NCBI GenBank assembly: GCA_030591305.1
Contig: JAUVBI010000205.1
Location: 1 to 5,665 of the forward strand
Source: Pseudomonadota bacterium
GTDB taxonomy: Bacteria > Pseudomonadota > Gammaproteobacteria > Pseudomonadales > Halieaceae
Direction: 5' to 3'
Length of the DNA: 5,665 nt
Every line of letters starts with the position of its first letter. The first letter of the stretch is position 1. Positions 5,041 through 5,665 of the stretch are shown here, piece after piece. The notes beneath the pieces were generated by a model that saw only the letters and a program-made list of their open reading frames with translations, did not search any database and was not told the DNA's origin. The translations under genes and the position numbers were made by a program.

Positions 5041-5583
5041 ATGTCCGAATTTTACCTTTGCCATATCGCCCTTGTTGGAGCCCGCATGTCGGCGTTCCAA
5101 GACTATGGCTTCACTACCCGCAACGACTTGTCTCTGTGCAGAGTGGCACCCAATACAGGCCCTACATCACTGGAAGAGATGCCACGCCATGAAGCTCGCA
5201 GCTTACTTGTACGGCAGTTTCCTATCTGGATACACAATATTATCACCGACCCCGACTTTCCACTGCGGCGCAAGCTAGAGATGCCCCTGCGTCGTTTCGA
5301 AGGCGAACTAAAAGACAGTAAGGGTAACGAGGTGATCTCGGCAGTGTTAAGCGCCGGGTTCAAAAACCACACCCTCAACCCCACAGAACTGCCCGACTCC
5401 ATGCCCCTGCGCCAACGCTGCGCTATGGTGGTTCACATTGATGCTTGGCAGGAAGCCTATCTGTGTCTGGAAAATGACGTGGTTGATATCATGATGGGGC
5501 GGCTTTCCGAAATAGATAACTGGATTAAATTTGCCAGTTGCCCGGAACAGGAAGTCATTGAGTACTATGGAAAGAGTGCTTGA
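5041..5583 (+). CDS. conserved-looking soluble protein of unknown function
   Basis: This 180-residue protein has no signal peptide and no membrane segment, so it is probably cytoplasmic. It starts at an ATG preceded by AAGGAA (5029-5034) with 6-base spacing, 17 bases after the stop of the TonB-type gene, so the two are likely one operon. It contains cysteines 7, 33, 127, 142 and 167, an arginine-rich stretch (76-85, RRKLEMPLRR), and an acidic C-terminal half (EDNVVD-like, 144-160) with tryptophans at 63, 136 and 161. I do not recognise the family. Its role is probably tied to the upstream gene, but nothing in the sequence shows a reaction or partner. The codon frame is clean throughout. Confidence 0.8.
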   Translation: MSEFYLCHIALVGARMSAFQDYGFTTRNDLSLCRVAPNTGPTSLEEMPRHEARSLLVRQFPIWIHNIITDPDFPLRRKLEMPLRRFEGELKDSKGNEVISAVLSAGFKNHTLNPTELPDSMPLRQRCAMVVHIDAWQEAYLCLENDVVDIMMGRLSEIDNWIKFASCPEQEVIEYYGKSA

Positions 5584-5601
5584 ATAAAACTGGGGATAAA
5601 A

Positions 5602-5665
5602 CCGGGGACAGACCCCAATAAAAAAAACCGGGGACAGACCCCAATAAAAAAAACCGGGGTCTGTC
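5602..5665. repeat. REP-like 26-bp repeat array, third unit inverted
   Basis: Two identical units begin with CCGGGGACAGACCCCAATA followed by an A-run (5602-5627 and 5628-5653). A third starts in register at 5654 but reads CCGGGGTCTGTC, the reverse complement core, and runs off the window. A degenerate fragment ACTGGGGATAAA precedes them (5589-5600). Each unit has GGGG/CCCC arms around ACAGA. The second and third units can also form a 10-bp stem: GACAGACCCC (5633-5642) with GGGGTCTGTC (5656-5665). On the minus strand each hairpin is followed by a T-run, so it looks terminator-like for leftward transcripts. Such repeats often belong to REP/BIME families spread by Y1-type (RAYT) transposases. 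Confidence 0.8.

Noticed and set aside
5602..5665. CRISPR array
   Set aside because: Units abut with no unique spacers, and the third unit is inverted.

Overview
The window looks like chromosome of a Gammaproteobacterium, probably a free-living, aquatic, gliding or biofilm-type lineage. This is inferred from moderate GC, a FixJ-type orphan response regulator, a PilZ protein, a TonB-family periplasmic protein and REP-like GGGG/CCCC repeats. No gene allows a firm species call. 

Left part (1-1600): a type II tRNA-Leu(CAA) gene with its own promoter is followed by a decayed insertion region. The 3' end of the tRNA recurs at 1561-1578 as part of a shortened tRNA-like remnant, as expected for the two ends of an element integrated at a tRNA. 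Between these ends lie a tandem 11-bp repeat, one exported cysteine-containing protein of unknown function on the minus strand (402-1010) with a clear terminator, and two short phage-like relics. One relic is the C-terminus of a P27-family small terminase (minus strand). The other is a short plus-strand ORF that may be the start of a phage tail protein. No integrase is visible.

Middle part (1600-3631): a palindrome overlapping a consensus -35 box, a possible 18-residue leader peptide, then a FixJ/NarL-type response regulator (receiver plus LuxR HTH). After it comes an intergenic region with two TACGTA-type dyads 24 bp apart, correctly placed to activate the next gene. That gene is a PilZ-domain protein carrying both c-di-GMP-binding motifs, followed closely by a small lipoprotein with an HELGH zinc-protease motif. 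A reasonable but unproven model is that the regulator drives the PilZ-lipoprotein pair.

Right part (3791-5665): an exported protein joins an N-terminal domain resembling the bacterial chalcone-isomerase-like family to a Pro/Ala-rich linker and a TonB C-terminal domain. It is followed 17 bp later by an unrecognised 180-residue soluble protein, probably in the same operon. The window ends in a 26-bp-period array of GGGGACAGACCCC repeats whose third unit is inverted.
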